DNA from: Vulcanimicrobiia bacterium
Lineage (GTDB): Bacteria > Eremiobacterota > Eremiobacteria > Baltobacterales > Baltobacteraceae
Direction: 5' to 3'
Assembly: GCA_024281135.1 (NCBI GenBank)
Contig: JAMXLG010000106.1
Location: 1-24,676, forward strand
Length of the DNA stretch: 24,676 nt
Part shown: piece after piece, positions 8,054 to 15,415 of the stretch
Numbering within the stretch: position 1 is the stretch's first letter
How the letters are laid out: each line of letters begins with the position of its first letter
The notes under the pieces: model-generated
Seen by the model: only the letters and a program-made list of their open reading frames with translations
Told to the model about the DNA's origin: nothing
Databases searched by the model: none
Program-made: the position numbers and the translations under genes

Positions 8054-8082
8054 TGACGAATATAAGCATTACCTTTTATAAT
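8053..8082 (+). promoter_or_regulatory. Near-consensus sigma70-type promoter, leaderless for the ArsR gene
   Basis: TTGACG (8053-8058) and TATAAT (8077-8082) are separated by 18 bp. The expected transcription start, about 6-8 nt after the -10 box, falls at 8088-8090, on the ATG at 8089. The mRNA would therefore have little or no 5' leader, and no Shine-Dalgarno is visible before that ATG. Confidence 0.72.
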
Positions 8083-8088
8083 GGGCAC

Positions 8089-8400
8089 ATGGAGGTCTTT
8101 GCGGCCATTGCCGACCCGACTCGGCGGCACATTCTCGAGCTGCTCGCGAACGGTGAGCGATCCGCCGGCGACCTTATGCGCGAGTTCACGCTGACTCAGC
8201 CCGCCTTCTCACAGCATCTTCGAGTTCTGCGCGAAGCGGGTTTGGTACGCACACGGCGGGACGCGCAACGCCGGATGTACTCGATCGATGGTCGTGGGTT
8301 TGCCGCGATGGACGCATGGCTTTCACGCTACAGCGCTTTCTGGAGCACGCATCTCGACGCGCTGGAACGCGCACTTCACGATGAGGACGAGCAACAATGA
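8089..8400 (+). CDS. ArsR/SmtB-family transcriptional regulator
   Basis: A 103-aa winged helix-turn-helix repressor starting MEVFAAIADPTRRHILELL, the standard opening of this family. The recognition region is LTQPAFSQHLRVLREAGLV. It has no cysteine at all, so the classical thiol metal site is absent and a non-metal ligand or constitutive binding is likely. The frame is open from TTG 8053, but that TTG is the -35 box, so ATG 8089 is the real start. The stop overlaps the next ATG (ATGA at 8397), forming a two-gene operon. ArsR regulators of this subgroup are often paired with SRPBCC/AHSA1 genes, as here. Confidence 0.9.
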   Translation: MEVFAAIADPTRRHILELLANGERSAGDLMREFTLTQPAFSQHLRVLREAGLVRTRRDAQRRMYSIDGRGFAAMDAWLSRYSAFWSTHLDALERALHDEDEQQ

Positions 8401-9299
8401 GCGACCAGGCTACCATCGTTGACCGAAACACCTTGACATTGGTGCGTCAGCTACCCGGGCCGATCGAACGCGTATGGGCTTATCTCACGGACCCGAAGTT
8501 TCTCGTCAAATGGTTTTCGGACGGAATTGTCGCGGATGTAGTTGGCGGCGAAGTGCGCTTCGATATGGGAGCGACGGGGCGAGTTACCGCCTTCGAACCA
8601 CCGCATCTTCTCGAATACACGTGGAACGAACTCGAAAAATCTCGCGGTCCGATTGTCAATTCGCTAGTACGTTGGGAACTTTCCGAAAATGCTAACGGCG
8701 TACGATTAACGCTGACACATTCGCGGCTTTCCGAGATCGAAGTACGCTTCCACAGTGCGGGCTGGCATGCGTTTCTTCATCGCCTTTCCGCGTTCGTTGA
8801 TGGGCGCGCGCCGGAACCGCTCGGCGAACTCTTCGCCCGATTCTATTCCGAATATGGAATCACGCCAAAGGTCGTTGTTGGAAACCACGCGTCGGTTCGT
8901 GTGCCCCGCAGCGCTCAGGATGGGATTCGCCGATTCTATCGAGACGTTCTTGGCGGCACCTTCACGGAACAGGGTGACGACAAAGACGTTCTGCGACTGG
9001 GAGACAACTTTTTCATTCCGTTTCTTTACGGCGATTTTCCGGATGAAAGCGACTTTTTACGAACGGCAAAGGCGGTGTGGTTGGAGCTCAAATCCGACAA
9101 CGTCGACGAAATGCGGCGCAAAATTCTCGACTTCGGTGTTCTCAAACTCGACGTACCGGACGAGCACCTGTATTTTCAAGCGCCGGGTGGTCAAGTGTGG
9201 CGCCTGGTCGGAATCGACGAAGACCTATCCAAATACGAAGGCAACGTCGTTCTTCCGGCGTCGTCGGCGGAGTTCTTGAAAACGCTTGACGCACGATGA
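8397..9299 (+). CDS. SRPBCC (AHSA1-like) domain fused to a VOC/glyoxalase-like domain
   Basis: The 300-aa protein has two domains. Residues about 10-150 are an AHSA1/SRPBCC ligand-binding fold, with PIERVWAYLTDPKFLVKWF and later GWHAFLHRLSAFVDG, a typical end of the domain. Residues about 160-277 look like a vicinal-oxygen-chelate (VOC/glyoxalase) module: SVRVPRSAQDGIRRFYRDVLGG, then FQAPGGQVWRLVG. The VOC metal ligands are not obvious. AHSA1 proteins next to ArsR regulators are common; the added VOC domain is less so. It overlaps the regulator by 4 bp and is surely co-translated. Likely role: binding or converting a small hydrophobic or electrophilic compound sensed by the regulator; the compound is unknown. 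Confidence 0.82.
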   Translation: MSDQATIVDRNTLTLVRQLPGPIERVWAYLTDPKFLVKWFSDGIVADVVGGEVRFDMGATGRVTAFEPPHLLEYTWNELEKSRGPIVNSLVRWELSENANGVRLTLTHSRLSEIEVRFHSAGWHAFLHRLSAFVDGRAPEPLGELFARFYSEYGITPKVVVGNHASVRVPRSAQDGIRRFYRDVLGGTFTEQGDDKDVLRLGDNFFIPFLYGDFPDESDFLRTAKAVWLELKSDNVDEMRRKILDFGVLKLDVPDEHLYFQAPGGQVWRLVGIDEDLSKYEGNVVLPASSAEFLKTLDAR

Positions 9300-9304
9300 C
9301 TTCG

Positions 9305-10201
9305 TTACGTAGGCGGCTTGTTGAAAAGATACCCGAGGTAATCCGGCTGGTGTTCGCGGACGCGCTTCGCATATGACGGTTCGTCGAATAGCCAGTCAGG
9401 TAACGCGTCGGGGAACGCCATCTTTACGACCTGCAGTTGCCGATAGACCCCCGTGCGCATTCCCGGCGCATGATAGACTGCGATCCAGCTCGAGGCGATT
9501 CGATAGTTTCCTACTGTCACGAAGTCGACCGTGAGATCGGCTTCGCCGCCGACGATTTGTACGTCGGGCGGCTGAACGTAAGCGGCGCGCCACACATCGT
9601 ACGTCGACGTATCAATCCACAGATCGCGAATCTGATTCTGTTCGGGATCGCGGCGCGGGTGCAATGTAATGTGGTACAGGTTGTGCCCTTCGATCGTCTC
9701 TACGCCGGTCGTCTTGACGTCATAGAGATGGCCGCGAGAAGAAACCACGGCAATCGTTTTTAGCGTCGATTCGAGATCGTTGGCCTGCGGTTGAGCCGTT
9801 GCGCCCGGCGAGGGACTTGCAACCGTTCCGCTCGGAGTCGGCGTAGCGATCGCCTCGTGTACCGAACGCGAAAGCGGGCCAACGAAGGCGCGATAGATTT
9901 GCGCGTCGGGAAGATTCGTACCGGTCGGAAGCGCGACGTCGTTCATCATCTCGTCCGAACCGCGGAATGCAACGCGTCGATAGGCGCCGTTTTCTTCGAT
10001 TACATAGACCACGTATGGTGGCGTCCCGTACGATCGTAGACGGGTGAGGGCCTTGAACAGAATATCGTTCGGCGGCGGCAATGAAGGCGTCGGTTGCGCG
10101 GCCGGCGTTTGCGCCAAGAGTGTTGCGGCTAAGGCGAACGTGAGAAGCATGCGAGGACCACGCACGATGACGCTCAAAAGTGACGCTCGATGTTCCAGCA
10201 A
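9305..10201 (-). CDS. Secreted protein of unknown function, possibly LolA-like fold
   Basis: The 298-aa protein has a signal peptide (hydrophobic stretch MLLTFALAATLLAQTPAAQ from residue 18) and a Pro-rich linker. Its C-terminal half contains IEGHNLYHITLHPRRDPEQN and RDLWIDTSTYDVWRAAY. That pattern resembles outer-membrane lipoprotein-sorting (LolA/LolB-like) or DUF2092-like proteins, where a lipid-binding half-barrel is read out through a W-x-D-x-x-T strand. The match is by pattern only. A Ser/Pro/Thr-rich segment near 120-140 looks disordered. TTG 10201 has AAGGAC about 10 nt upstream; ATG 10150 at the signal peptide is the alternative. It lies 13 bp after meaB and ends tail-to-tail 5 bp from the SRPBCC-VOC gene. 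Confidence 0.7.
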   Translation of the reverse strand: MLEHRASLLSVIVRGPRMLLTFALAATLLAQTPAAQPTPSLPPPNDILFKALTRLRSYGTPPYVVYVIEENGAYRRVAFRGSDEMMNDVALPTGTNLPDAQIYRAFVGPLSRSVHEAIATPTPSGTVASPSPGATAQPQANDLESTLKTIAVVSSRGHLYDVKTTGVETIEGHNLYHITLHPRRDPEQNQIRDLWIDTSTYDVWRAAYVQPPDVQIVGGEADLTVDFVTVGNYRIASSWIAVYHAPGMRTGVYRQLQVVKMAFPDALPDWLFDEPSYAKRVREHQPDYLGYLFNKPPT

Positions 10202-10214
10202 GCGATCTAGGTCC

Positions 10215-11195
10215 TTACGTTAATCCCTTGACTACGGCGCGTGGACGGCTCGGCTGTTCTTCTTCTTCGGCAATGTCACCGGTTGCGGTAAAGCGCCCGA
10301 GTACGACGTCTGCGGCCGCATACGGATCGAGGTCGACTCGAACGTCGTGCAATTCATGCTGCAGGCGCTTTTGAAGACGACCTAGCGCGAGTTGACGCAC
10401 CTGATGCGTGAACGCTTCGCGGCGCTTCGTTTCGATTTCACCCGTTTCGTTCAAGTAGGCGACGTGCGCTTCAATCGCTTTCCAAAGGTCGTCGATGCCT
10501 TCGCCGGAGAGCGCTTGCGTCATGACGAGTTCGGGAACCCATCCGGTAAATTGAAGCATCTCCATCATGCCACGAATCTCACGCCGCATTTGATTCGCCA
10601 TCGGGTGATCCGCTTTATTGACCACGAAGATGTCGGCAATCTCCATGATGCCGGCTTTGAGCACCTGAATGGAATCGCCGCTTCCCGGCTGCAGCGCGAC
10701 GAGCGTCGTCTGCGCGAGCTCCGCGATTTCGATTTCGCTCTGACCGACGCCGACGGTTTCAATGAGCACGACATCGAGTCCGAATGCATCCATCAGCAGC
10801 GCAGCGTCGGCCGTCGCGCCGGCGAGACCACCCAAATGTCCACGGCTCGCCATCGAACGAATGAACACGTTGGGATCGACGAAATGCTCTGTGAGCCGAA
10901 TGCGGTCGCCGAGCAACGCACCGTGCGAAAACGGCGAACTCGGATCGACGGAGATCACTCCAACGGTTTTTCCAAGCGAGCGCGCTTTGCGTACGAGCGC
11001 TGAAGAAAGGGTCGACTTCCCAACGCCGGGAGGGCCGGTCAATCCGATCGTGAGCGCGCGGCCCGTACGAGGATACAGGCGGCGAATCAGTTCCGCGCCC
11101 CGGCCGCTTTCCGCCCATGAAATTGCACGCGCGAGCCCGCGCGGCTGCCCATCATTGAAGTCGCGCAGAAGCGCGTCGATACCCAGAGTCGCCAA
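10215..11195 (-). CDS. meaB: Methylmalonyl-CoA mutase-associated G3E-type GTPase MeaB
   Basis: A 326-aa SIMIBI GTPase that loads cofactor onto, and protects, B12-dependent acyl-CoA mutases. The P-loop is GPPGVGKST (54-62). Other signatures are VISVDPSSPFSHGALLGDR, VLIETVGVGQSE, the LQPGSGDSIQVLKAGIMEIAD segment and the base-specificity motif NKAD. The client is very likely the mutase at 6148-7949, although the two are separated by two transcription units. The start is uncertain: TTG 11195 gives the expected length but has no close Shine-Dalgarno (a GGAGG lies about 18 nt upstream). Confidence in the family is high; in the exact start, moderate. Confidence 0.93.
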   Translation of the reverse strand: MATLGIDALLRDFNDGQPRGLARAISWAESGRGAELIRRLYPRTGRALTIGLTGPPGVGKSTLSSALVRKARSLGKTVGVISVDPSSPFSHGALLGDRIRLTEHFVDPNVFIRSMASRGHLGGLAGATADAALLMDAFGLDVVLIETVGVGQSEIEIAELAQTTLVALQPGSGDSIQVLKAGIMEIADIFVVNKADHPMANQMRREIRGMMEMLQFTGWVPELVMTQALSGEGIDDLWKAIEAHVAYLNETGEIETKRREAFTHQVRQLALGRLQKRLQHELHDVRVDLDPYAAADVVLGRFTATGDIAEEEEQPSRPRAVVKGLT

Positions 11196-11237
11196 AGTAC
11201 CCGATGGATTGTGGCCTCCGGCGAGACCCCCCTCCCC

Positions 11238-11262
11238 GGGTTTGAGCGTTCAGCGCAAACCC
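11238..11262 (-). terminator. Stem-loop after the DUF4097-type gene
   Basis: GGGTTTG (11238-11244) and CAAACCC (11256-11262) form a 7-bp perfect stem with an 11-nt loop, starting 3 bp after the end of the minus-strand repeat protein gene. On the minus strand it is followed by a G-rich run with no U tract; on the plus strand it is followed by ATTTT. It could end transcription of the upstream gene before meaB, with modest strength. Confidence 0.4.
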
Positions 11263-11265
11263 ATT

Positions 11266-11952
11266 TTAGGAACCGACCGTAATCTCGATGCTTCCGTTGG
11301 AGGTGCGCGCGTTTGCCGAGCCTGGACCGGCACCGCTGCTCAAAGGATTACTGACGTGGCCGTTCGACGTGGACGCCTCCACGCGTGTCGTAAATCCGCT
11401 CGGCACGTGCAACCCGATGCGCCCGTTGCTCGTAAGGAGCGAAACGCGCGGCGGTCCGCCCGTAAGAATTGCAATCGTCGCATCGATCGAACCGTTTTCT
11501 GTATGCGCATCTACAACCGGACCGGCGCCTGCGATCTTGATTTCCCCGTTGCTCGTTGATGCTACGACCGGTGCGGTTACGCCCGACACCCCAATGCGTC
11601 CGTTGATGACGTCCACCTCGACGGGCCGCGTTGCCGGCACATGTACGGTCCAGTGAAACGACTCGCCCGAACTCGTATGAATCAGTCCAAAGAAATACGA
11701 CTTCTTGGGACCGGTATAGACCGCGGTCACCTTTAGTGACGTTCCATCGTGCGAGATGTCGGCGTGAACGTCGCTCGCGTTCCCACCGCGTACCTCTTGA
11801 TCGATGCTGATTTCCGGCTTATTCCACGCCTCGACGTCGACCGTCGAGCCAACCCACTGATTCGCAGCGGTTGTGGTAACGACGATCTTGGAAGCCGCGT
11901 TGACCGGCGTGCCGGCGATGGCAGCCGCAAAAATCAGTCCGACGATACTCAT
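11266..11952 (-). CDS. Secreted DUF4097-type beta-repeat protein
   Basis: The 228-aa protein has a signal peptide (MSIVGLIFAAAIAGTPVNAA) and a C-terminal half of short beta-strand repeats, each with a S/E-N-G turn followed by hydrophobic strand residues: N117-G, SNG 134-136, ENG 152-154, SNG 175-177, SNG 196-198 and SNG 218-220. Such ladders are the mark of DUF4097 and putative adhesin proteins, which fold as a right-handed beta-helix or roll. The frame is open to 12111, but that extension is Arg/His-rich and overlaps the divergent hydrolase gene, so ATG 11952 is preferred although no Shine-Dalgarno is visible. It lies head-to-head with the serine hydrolase gene, 60 bp apart. Function: envelope-associated, otherwise unknown. 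Confidence 0.78.
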   Translation of the reverse strand: MSIVGLIFAAAIAGTPVNAASKIVVTTTAANQWVGSTVDVEAWNKPEISIDQEVRGGNASDVHADISHDGTSLKVTAVYTGPKKSYFFGLIHTSSGESFHWTVHVPATRPVEVDVINGRIGVSGVTAPVVASTSNGEIKIAGAGPVVDAHTENGSIDATIAILTGGPPRVSLLTSNGRIGLHVPSGFTTRVEASTSNGHVSNPLSSGAGPGSANARTSNGSIEITVGS

Positions 11953-12012
11953 GCCGGGTATACATTCATGCCGGCCCCCGGGTTTCACCCGCGTATGTTG
12001 AAGTGAACGGTT

Positions 12013-13227
12013 ATGCTCGCCGGCGCGCTGCTGGCCGCGTCGCTCGCGCTCACACCCGTGCAATCGCAAAAAATCGATGCCGCGGTCGCGCAGGTGATGG
12101 CGGCGGACCATATTCCGGGACTTTCGATCGGGGTCGCGCGCAAGGGGGACGTGCTCCTCTTACGCGGCTACGGCAATGCCCGCAGCGATAGCGTGTATCG
12201 CATCGGCTCCTTGACGAAACAATTTACCGCCGCGCTCGTGTTGCAACAGATCGAACGCGGAACGCTGTCGATGTCTACGACGACACACGGGGTAACGGTC
12301 GAAGAACTGCTCGCGCAGACGAGCGGTTTACCCACGTATACGAATGAGGGAGCGATGGTCGAGGCTGCGCTGGAGTCGCAACCCATATTCGAACCAGGCA
12401 CGGAATTCGAATACAGCAACACGAATTATTACGTCTTGGGAACGCTGCTGGAATCAACGTTGCATGCATCGTTTACGTCGCTTCTGCAGACGAATATTTT
12501 GAATCCGCTCGGCCTTCACAACACGTCGCTGTCCGTCGCCGATTCGTCCGCGGGAATGTCATCGAACGCGAGCGACATTCTGACGTGGCTTGAAGCGCTG
12601 CGCGGCGGCCACGTCGTTTCCGATGCAGACTTTCAAAGGATGATGACGTCACAAACGTTGGCAGGCGGCGAACGGACGCACTATGGGTACGGCTTTTTCA
12701 TTCGTAATTGGTATGGCTGGAAAACCGCAGAGCATTCGGGTTACGTCGATGGATCGAGTGCCGACGACGCGCTCGTCCTCGACGACGGGCTCGAAATCGC
12801 CGTGTTGGCGAATGCTACAGATACGTATTTGCTTCCCATTACAAAGACCGTTGTCGAGGTGTTGGAGCCTCCACGCGACAACGCCCTCGTCGCCGACTTC
12901 GACCATCCCGCTCAAAACGAGAATCCGGCTGTCACCCGCGACGTTACTCACCTCGTGCACGAGTTGCAGGACGGTACGATCGACCGCTCGCGCTTGACGC
13001 CGTCGCTCAATAAGACGCTCACGCAGGACCAGGTGCACGAAGGGCAGCAACTCTTCTCGCCGCTCGGCGATCTCACACTCGTGGAGTTCATCGATCGCAC
13101 GACCCGTAACGGGACAGCGTTCGAAAAATACCGCTTGAGTTTCGGGTACAAGCAGTTCTGGATGACGCTCAGCTACGCACCGGACGGAAAGATCGACACG
13201 CTCGCAATTCGGCTGGACGACGACTGA
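12013..13227 (+). CDS. Secreted serine hydrolase, class C beta-lactamase/esterase family
   Basis: The 404-aa protein has a signal peptide (1-18) and the three active-site motifs of the penicillin-binding class C family: S66-L-T-K69 in RIGSLTKQFTAAL, Y134-S-N136 in FEYSNTNYYVLG, and H241-S-G243 in AEHSGYVDG. It also has the LLAQTSGLP segment. Members hydrolyse esters, amides or D-amino peptides; real beta-lactamase activity is not implied. A C-terminal extension (about 300-404) resembles the lipocalin-like tail of many such esterases. It is first in an operon with the GH125 gene, 9 bp downstream. No strong ribosome site precedes ATG 12013. Confidence 0.88.
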   Translation: MLAGALLAASLALTPVQSQKIDAAVAQVMAADHIPGLSIGVARKGDVLLLRGYGNARSDSVYRIGSLTKQFTAALVLQQIERGTLSMSTTTHGVTVEELLAQTSGLPTYTNEGAMVEAALESQPIFEPGTEFEYSNTNYYVLGTLLESTLHASFTSLLQTNILNPLGLHNTSLSVADSSAGMSSNASDILTWLEALRGGHVVSDADFQRMMTSQTLAGGERTHYGYGFFIRNWYGWKTAEHSGYVDGSSADDALVLDDGLEIAVLANATDTYLLPITKTVVEVLEPPRDNALVADFDHPAQNENPAVTRDVTHLVHELQDGTIDRSRLTPSLNKTLTQDQVHEGQQLFSPLGDLTLVEFIDRTTRNGTAFEKYRLSFGYKQFWMTLSYAPDGKIDTLAIRLDDD

Positions 13228-13236
13228 GACCAGCTG

Positions 13237-14604
13237 GTGCTAAAAATCACGCTCGCGATGTTGCTCCTCGCGCAGAGTCTGATCGTGCCGCTGACCGGCC
13301 AACGCTCGCGAGCGATTGAGGCGGAATCGCTCTTTCACACGCTCTTTCGCGACTTCTTCCCGGAAGACGACAATACGACGTACGTGCAGACCGGCGACAT
13401 TCCGGCCATGTGGTTGCGCGATTCCGCCGCCCAAACCATCCCCTACGTGCGGTTCCAGGTTGCATATTCCGTCTTGCGTCGCCGCTTCACCGGGGTCATC
13501 CAACGCAATGCAAATGCGATCAACCTCGACCCCTATGCAAATGCGTTTAGGGAAGACTACACGCCGTTTGAGCGCAAATGGGAAGTCGATTCAATTGCAT
13601 GGCCTGTAATGCTCGCATTCGTCTATATCGAGCAGACGCACGACAATTCCGCGCTCACGCCCGAGCTCCACACTGCGCTCAGCCGCATCGTCTATACATA
13701 TAGCTGCGAGCAGCATCACTCGAGCTGCAGCACATACAAATATCCGCAGCGCACATATACCGACGATCGTTATAACGAAAGTACCGGGCTCATCTGGGGC
13801 GCTTTCCGCCCTTCCGACGACCCGGTGCAATACCGGTTCAACATTCCTCAAAATATCATTGCGGTCGTAGCGCTGCGCGAGATCCGTCAACTTGCGCTCT
13901 ACGGTTATGGTGACCGCCAACTCGCCGACAAGGCGCTCAACGTGGAACAGGCGGCTTTCCAAGGGATCCAGACGTACGGCATCACGTTTGACGAGACCAC
14001 CCGCACGTGGATGTATGCGTATGAAACGGATGGCTACGGACGCTTCAACCTCATGGACGATGCAAATATCCCGAACCTCACGACGCTGCCGTACCTCGAC
14101 TGGTCATCGCGATACTATCCGGTGTACCGAAACACGCGCAGCTTCACACTCAGCACGCGAAATCCGTGGTACTTCAAGGGACGATACGGTGAGGGTTTAG
14201 GCAGTCCGCACACGCCGTACGGGTACGTGTGGCCGCTCGGCATCATCGGTGAAGCGCTGACCGATTCGAATGCGTCGACGATTGATAACTTGATTACGAC
14301 GCTTGCAGAAACCGACAGCGAACAAGGATTGATTCACGAGAGTTTCTATCCGGGTGGCTACTGGAGATTTACCCGACAGGAATTCGGCTGGGCGAACGCT
14401 CTCTACGCGGAGTTGATTTTCCGCACGCTAGCTGGATTCGAAACAACACCGTTCGTTCGAGAAGGTGTCATCATACCGTTCCAGGGCCGCACGTTGACGC
14501 CGACGCTCGTGCCCCTCGAAGATCAACTCACAAACAGCGCCACGCTCGTCGAAACCTTAGGCCGTCTCCTCAACGCCGGTCGCGACGCAGCCATCAGCCA
14601 ATAA
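13237..14604 (+). CDS. GH125 exo-alpha-1,6-mannosidase (DUF1237 family), secreted
   Basis: The 455-aa protein matches glycoside hydrolase family 125 along its whole length: TGDIPAMWLRDSAAQTIPY (52-70), RKWEVDSIAWP (113-123), GLIWGAFRPSDD (184-195), MDDANIPNLTTLPYL (273-287), GYVWPLGIIGEAL (329-341) and HESFYPGG (367-374). In the family, an Asp of the FRPSDD segment acts as general acid and the Glu of HESF as base; both are present (D194/D195 and E368). GH125 removes non-reducing alpha-1,6-mannose residues by inversion. A hydrophobic N-terminus (2-19) suggests export. GTG 13237 is used; ATG 13258 is a shorter alternative, and neither has a clear Shine-Dalgarno. The C-terminal 50 residues go beyond the recognisable domain. 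Confidence 0.9.
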   Translation: MLKITLAMLLLAQSLIVPLTGQRSRAIEAESLFHTLFRDFFPEDDNTTYVQTGDIPAMWLRDSAAQTIPYVRFQVAYSVLRRRFTGVIQRNANAINLDPYANAFREDYTPFERKWEVDSIAWPVMLAFVYIEQTHDNSALTPELHTALSRIVYTYSCEQHHSSCSTYKYPQRTYTDDRYNESTGLIWGAFRPSDDPVQYRFNIPQNIIAVVALREIRQLALYGYGDRQLADKALNVEQAAFQGIQTYGITFDETTRTWMYAYETDGYGRFNLMDDANIPNLTTLPYLDWSSRYYPVYRNTRSFTLSTRNPWYFKGRYGEGLGSPHTPYGYVWPLGIIGEALTDSNASTIDNLITTLAETDSEQGLIHESFYPGGYWRFTRQEFGWANALYAELIFRTLAGFETTPFVREGVIIPFQGRTLTPTLVPLEDQLTNSATLVETLGRLLNAGRDAAISQ

Positions 14605-14620
14605 TCATTCAATTACACGG

Positions 14621-14635
14621 CGGCGCTACGCGCCG
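14621..14635. terminator. Hairpin in the convergent gap between the GH125 gene and uppS
   Basis: CGGCGC-TAC-GCGCCG is a perfect 6-bp G+C-rich stem. It overlaps the uppS stop codon and lies 16 bp beyond the GH125 stop. There is no U tract on either strand, so it is a weak candidate for a bidirectional end signal between convergent genes. Confidence 0.3.
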
Positions 14636-15342
14636 AAGCGGCGTTGGCGGTCTCCGTATTCGCGGACGGCTGCGGCGAATTGTTCGTCGTCGAAATCGGG
14701 CCACATAACTGGCAGCGTTAGCAGTTCGGTGTAGGCGAGTTGATACAACAGGAAGTTTGACACGCGAAACTCGGCGCCGGTTCGAATCAAGAGATCGGGA
14801 TCGGCGGCGTGCGGTGCGTACATCCGCGCGCGCAGCGTCGATTCGTCGATCGCGTCAGGGGAGATGCGATTAGCGGCGACATCGCGCGCGATTGACTGTA
14901 CCGCGCGCACGATTTCATTGCGGCCGCTGTAATTTAAGGCGAGGGCGAGCGTAATGCGCGTGCCGCCCTTCGTCGACTCCACGAGATCGCGCAGCGCGGC
15001 GCGCGCTGGAAATGCGAATGCGTCCAACTCGCCGATGATCTCGACGCGGACGCCTTGCCGGATGAGATCGGGCTTCTCCGATTGCGCGCAAGCTGCGTAG
15101 AGCTGCATCAACAGGCTAACCTCGCCCGATTCGCGCCGCCAATTTTCTGTCGAGAATCCATAGACCGTCAGCCGGCCCACTCCGGCGGATGCCGCAGCGC
15201 GTACGGCACCGCGCAGGGCGTTGACGCCTCGCCGGTACCCCTCGGCGATCGGCAGCCCGCGCTCCTTTGCCCAGCGACGGTTGCCGTCCATGATGATGGC
15301 AACGTGCTGTGGAACGCTGACGAGCGCGCGAGCGTTGATCAT
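14626..15342 (-). CDS. uppS: Undecaprenyl (cis-polyprenyl) diphosphate synthase
   Basis: The 238-aa cytosolic cis-prenyltransferase condenses isopentenyl diphosphate onto farnesyl or a longer diphosphate to make the lipid carrier for cell-wall synthesis. It carries the catalytic D19 in MDGNRRWAK, the GFSTENW motif (62-68), the diphosphate-binding R187-T-G and R193 in EFRVSNFLLYQLAYTEL, and the WPDFDDEQF end motif. Length is typical. Its usual neighbours (frr, cdsA, dxr) are missing; it stands alone between convergent GH125 and divergent tricorn genes. A perfect palindrome sits 5 bp upstream of its ATG and overlaps the likely ribosome site. Product chain length cannot be read by eye. Confidence 0.94.
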   Translation of the reverse strand: MINARALVSVPQHVAIIMDGNRRWAKERGLPIAEGYRRGVNALRGAVRAAASAGVGRLTVYGFSTENWRRESGEVSLLMQLYAACAQSEKPDLIRQGVRVEIIGELDAFAFPARAALRDLVESTKGGTRITLALALNYSGRNEIVRAVQSIARDVAANRISPDAIDESTLRARMYAPHAADPDLLIRTGAEFRVSNFLLYQLAYTELLTLPVMWPDFDDEQFAAAVREYGDRQRRFGA

Positions 15343-15347
15343 GCCTT

Positions 15348-15364
15348 ACTTTGTAACACAAAGT
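15348..15364. promoter_or_regulatory. Perfect palindrome ACTTTGT-AAC-ACAAAGT, candidate operator
   Basis: Two perfect 7-bp arms with a 3-bp spacer lie in the 73-bp divergent gap between uppS and the tricorn gene. The symmetry suits a dimeric repressor. On the minus strand it sits just before the uppS start, so binding would block uppS expression; the tricorn start is 51 bp away on the other side. I do not recognise the site as one of a named regulator. Confidence 0.5.
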
Positions 15365-15415
15365 AATCGCCGCGTGCAAGAGACGCCTGGGCCGGGACGT
15401 AACCCCCTCCACGTC

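Noticed and set aside
8053..8088. TTG 8053 as the start of the ArsR gene (longer by 12 residues)
   Set aside because: That TTG is the -35 box of the promoter, so it would lie upstream of the transcript, and the family homology begins at ATG 8089.
11953..12012. Consensus promoter in the divergent gap between the DUF4097-type and serine hydrolase genes
   Set aside because: I looked for -35/-10 pairs on both strands and found only isolated fragments such as GTATAC, not a convincing pair.
15221..15415. N-terminal extension of 65 residues on the tricorn protein
   Set aside because: It is antisense to uppS and the tricorn family starts at the residues after ATG 15416.
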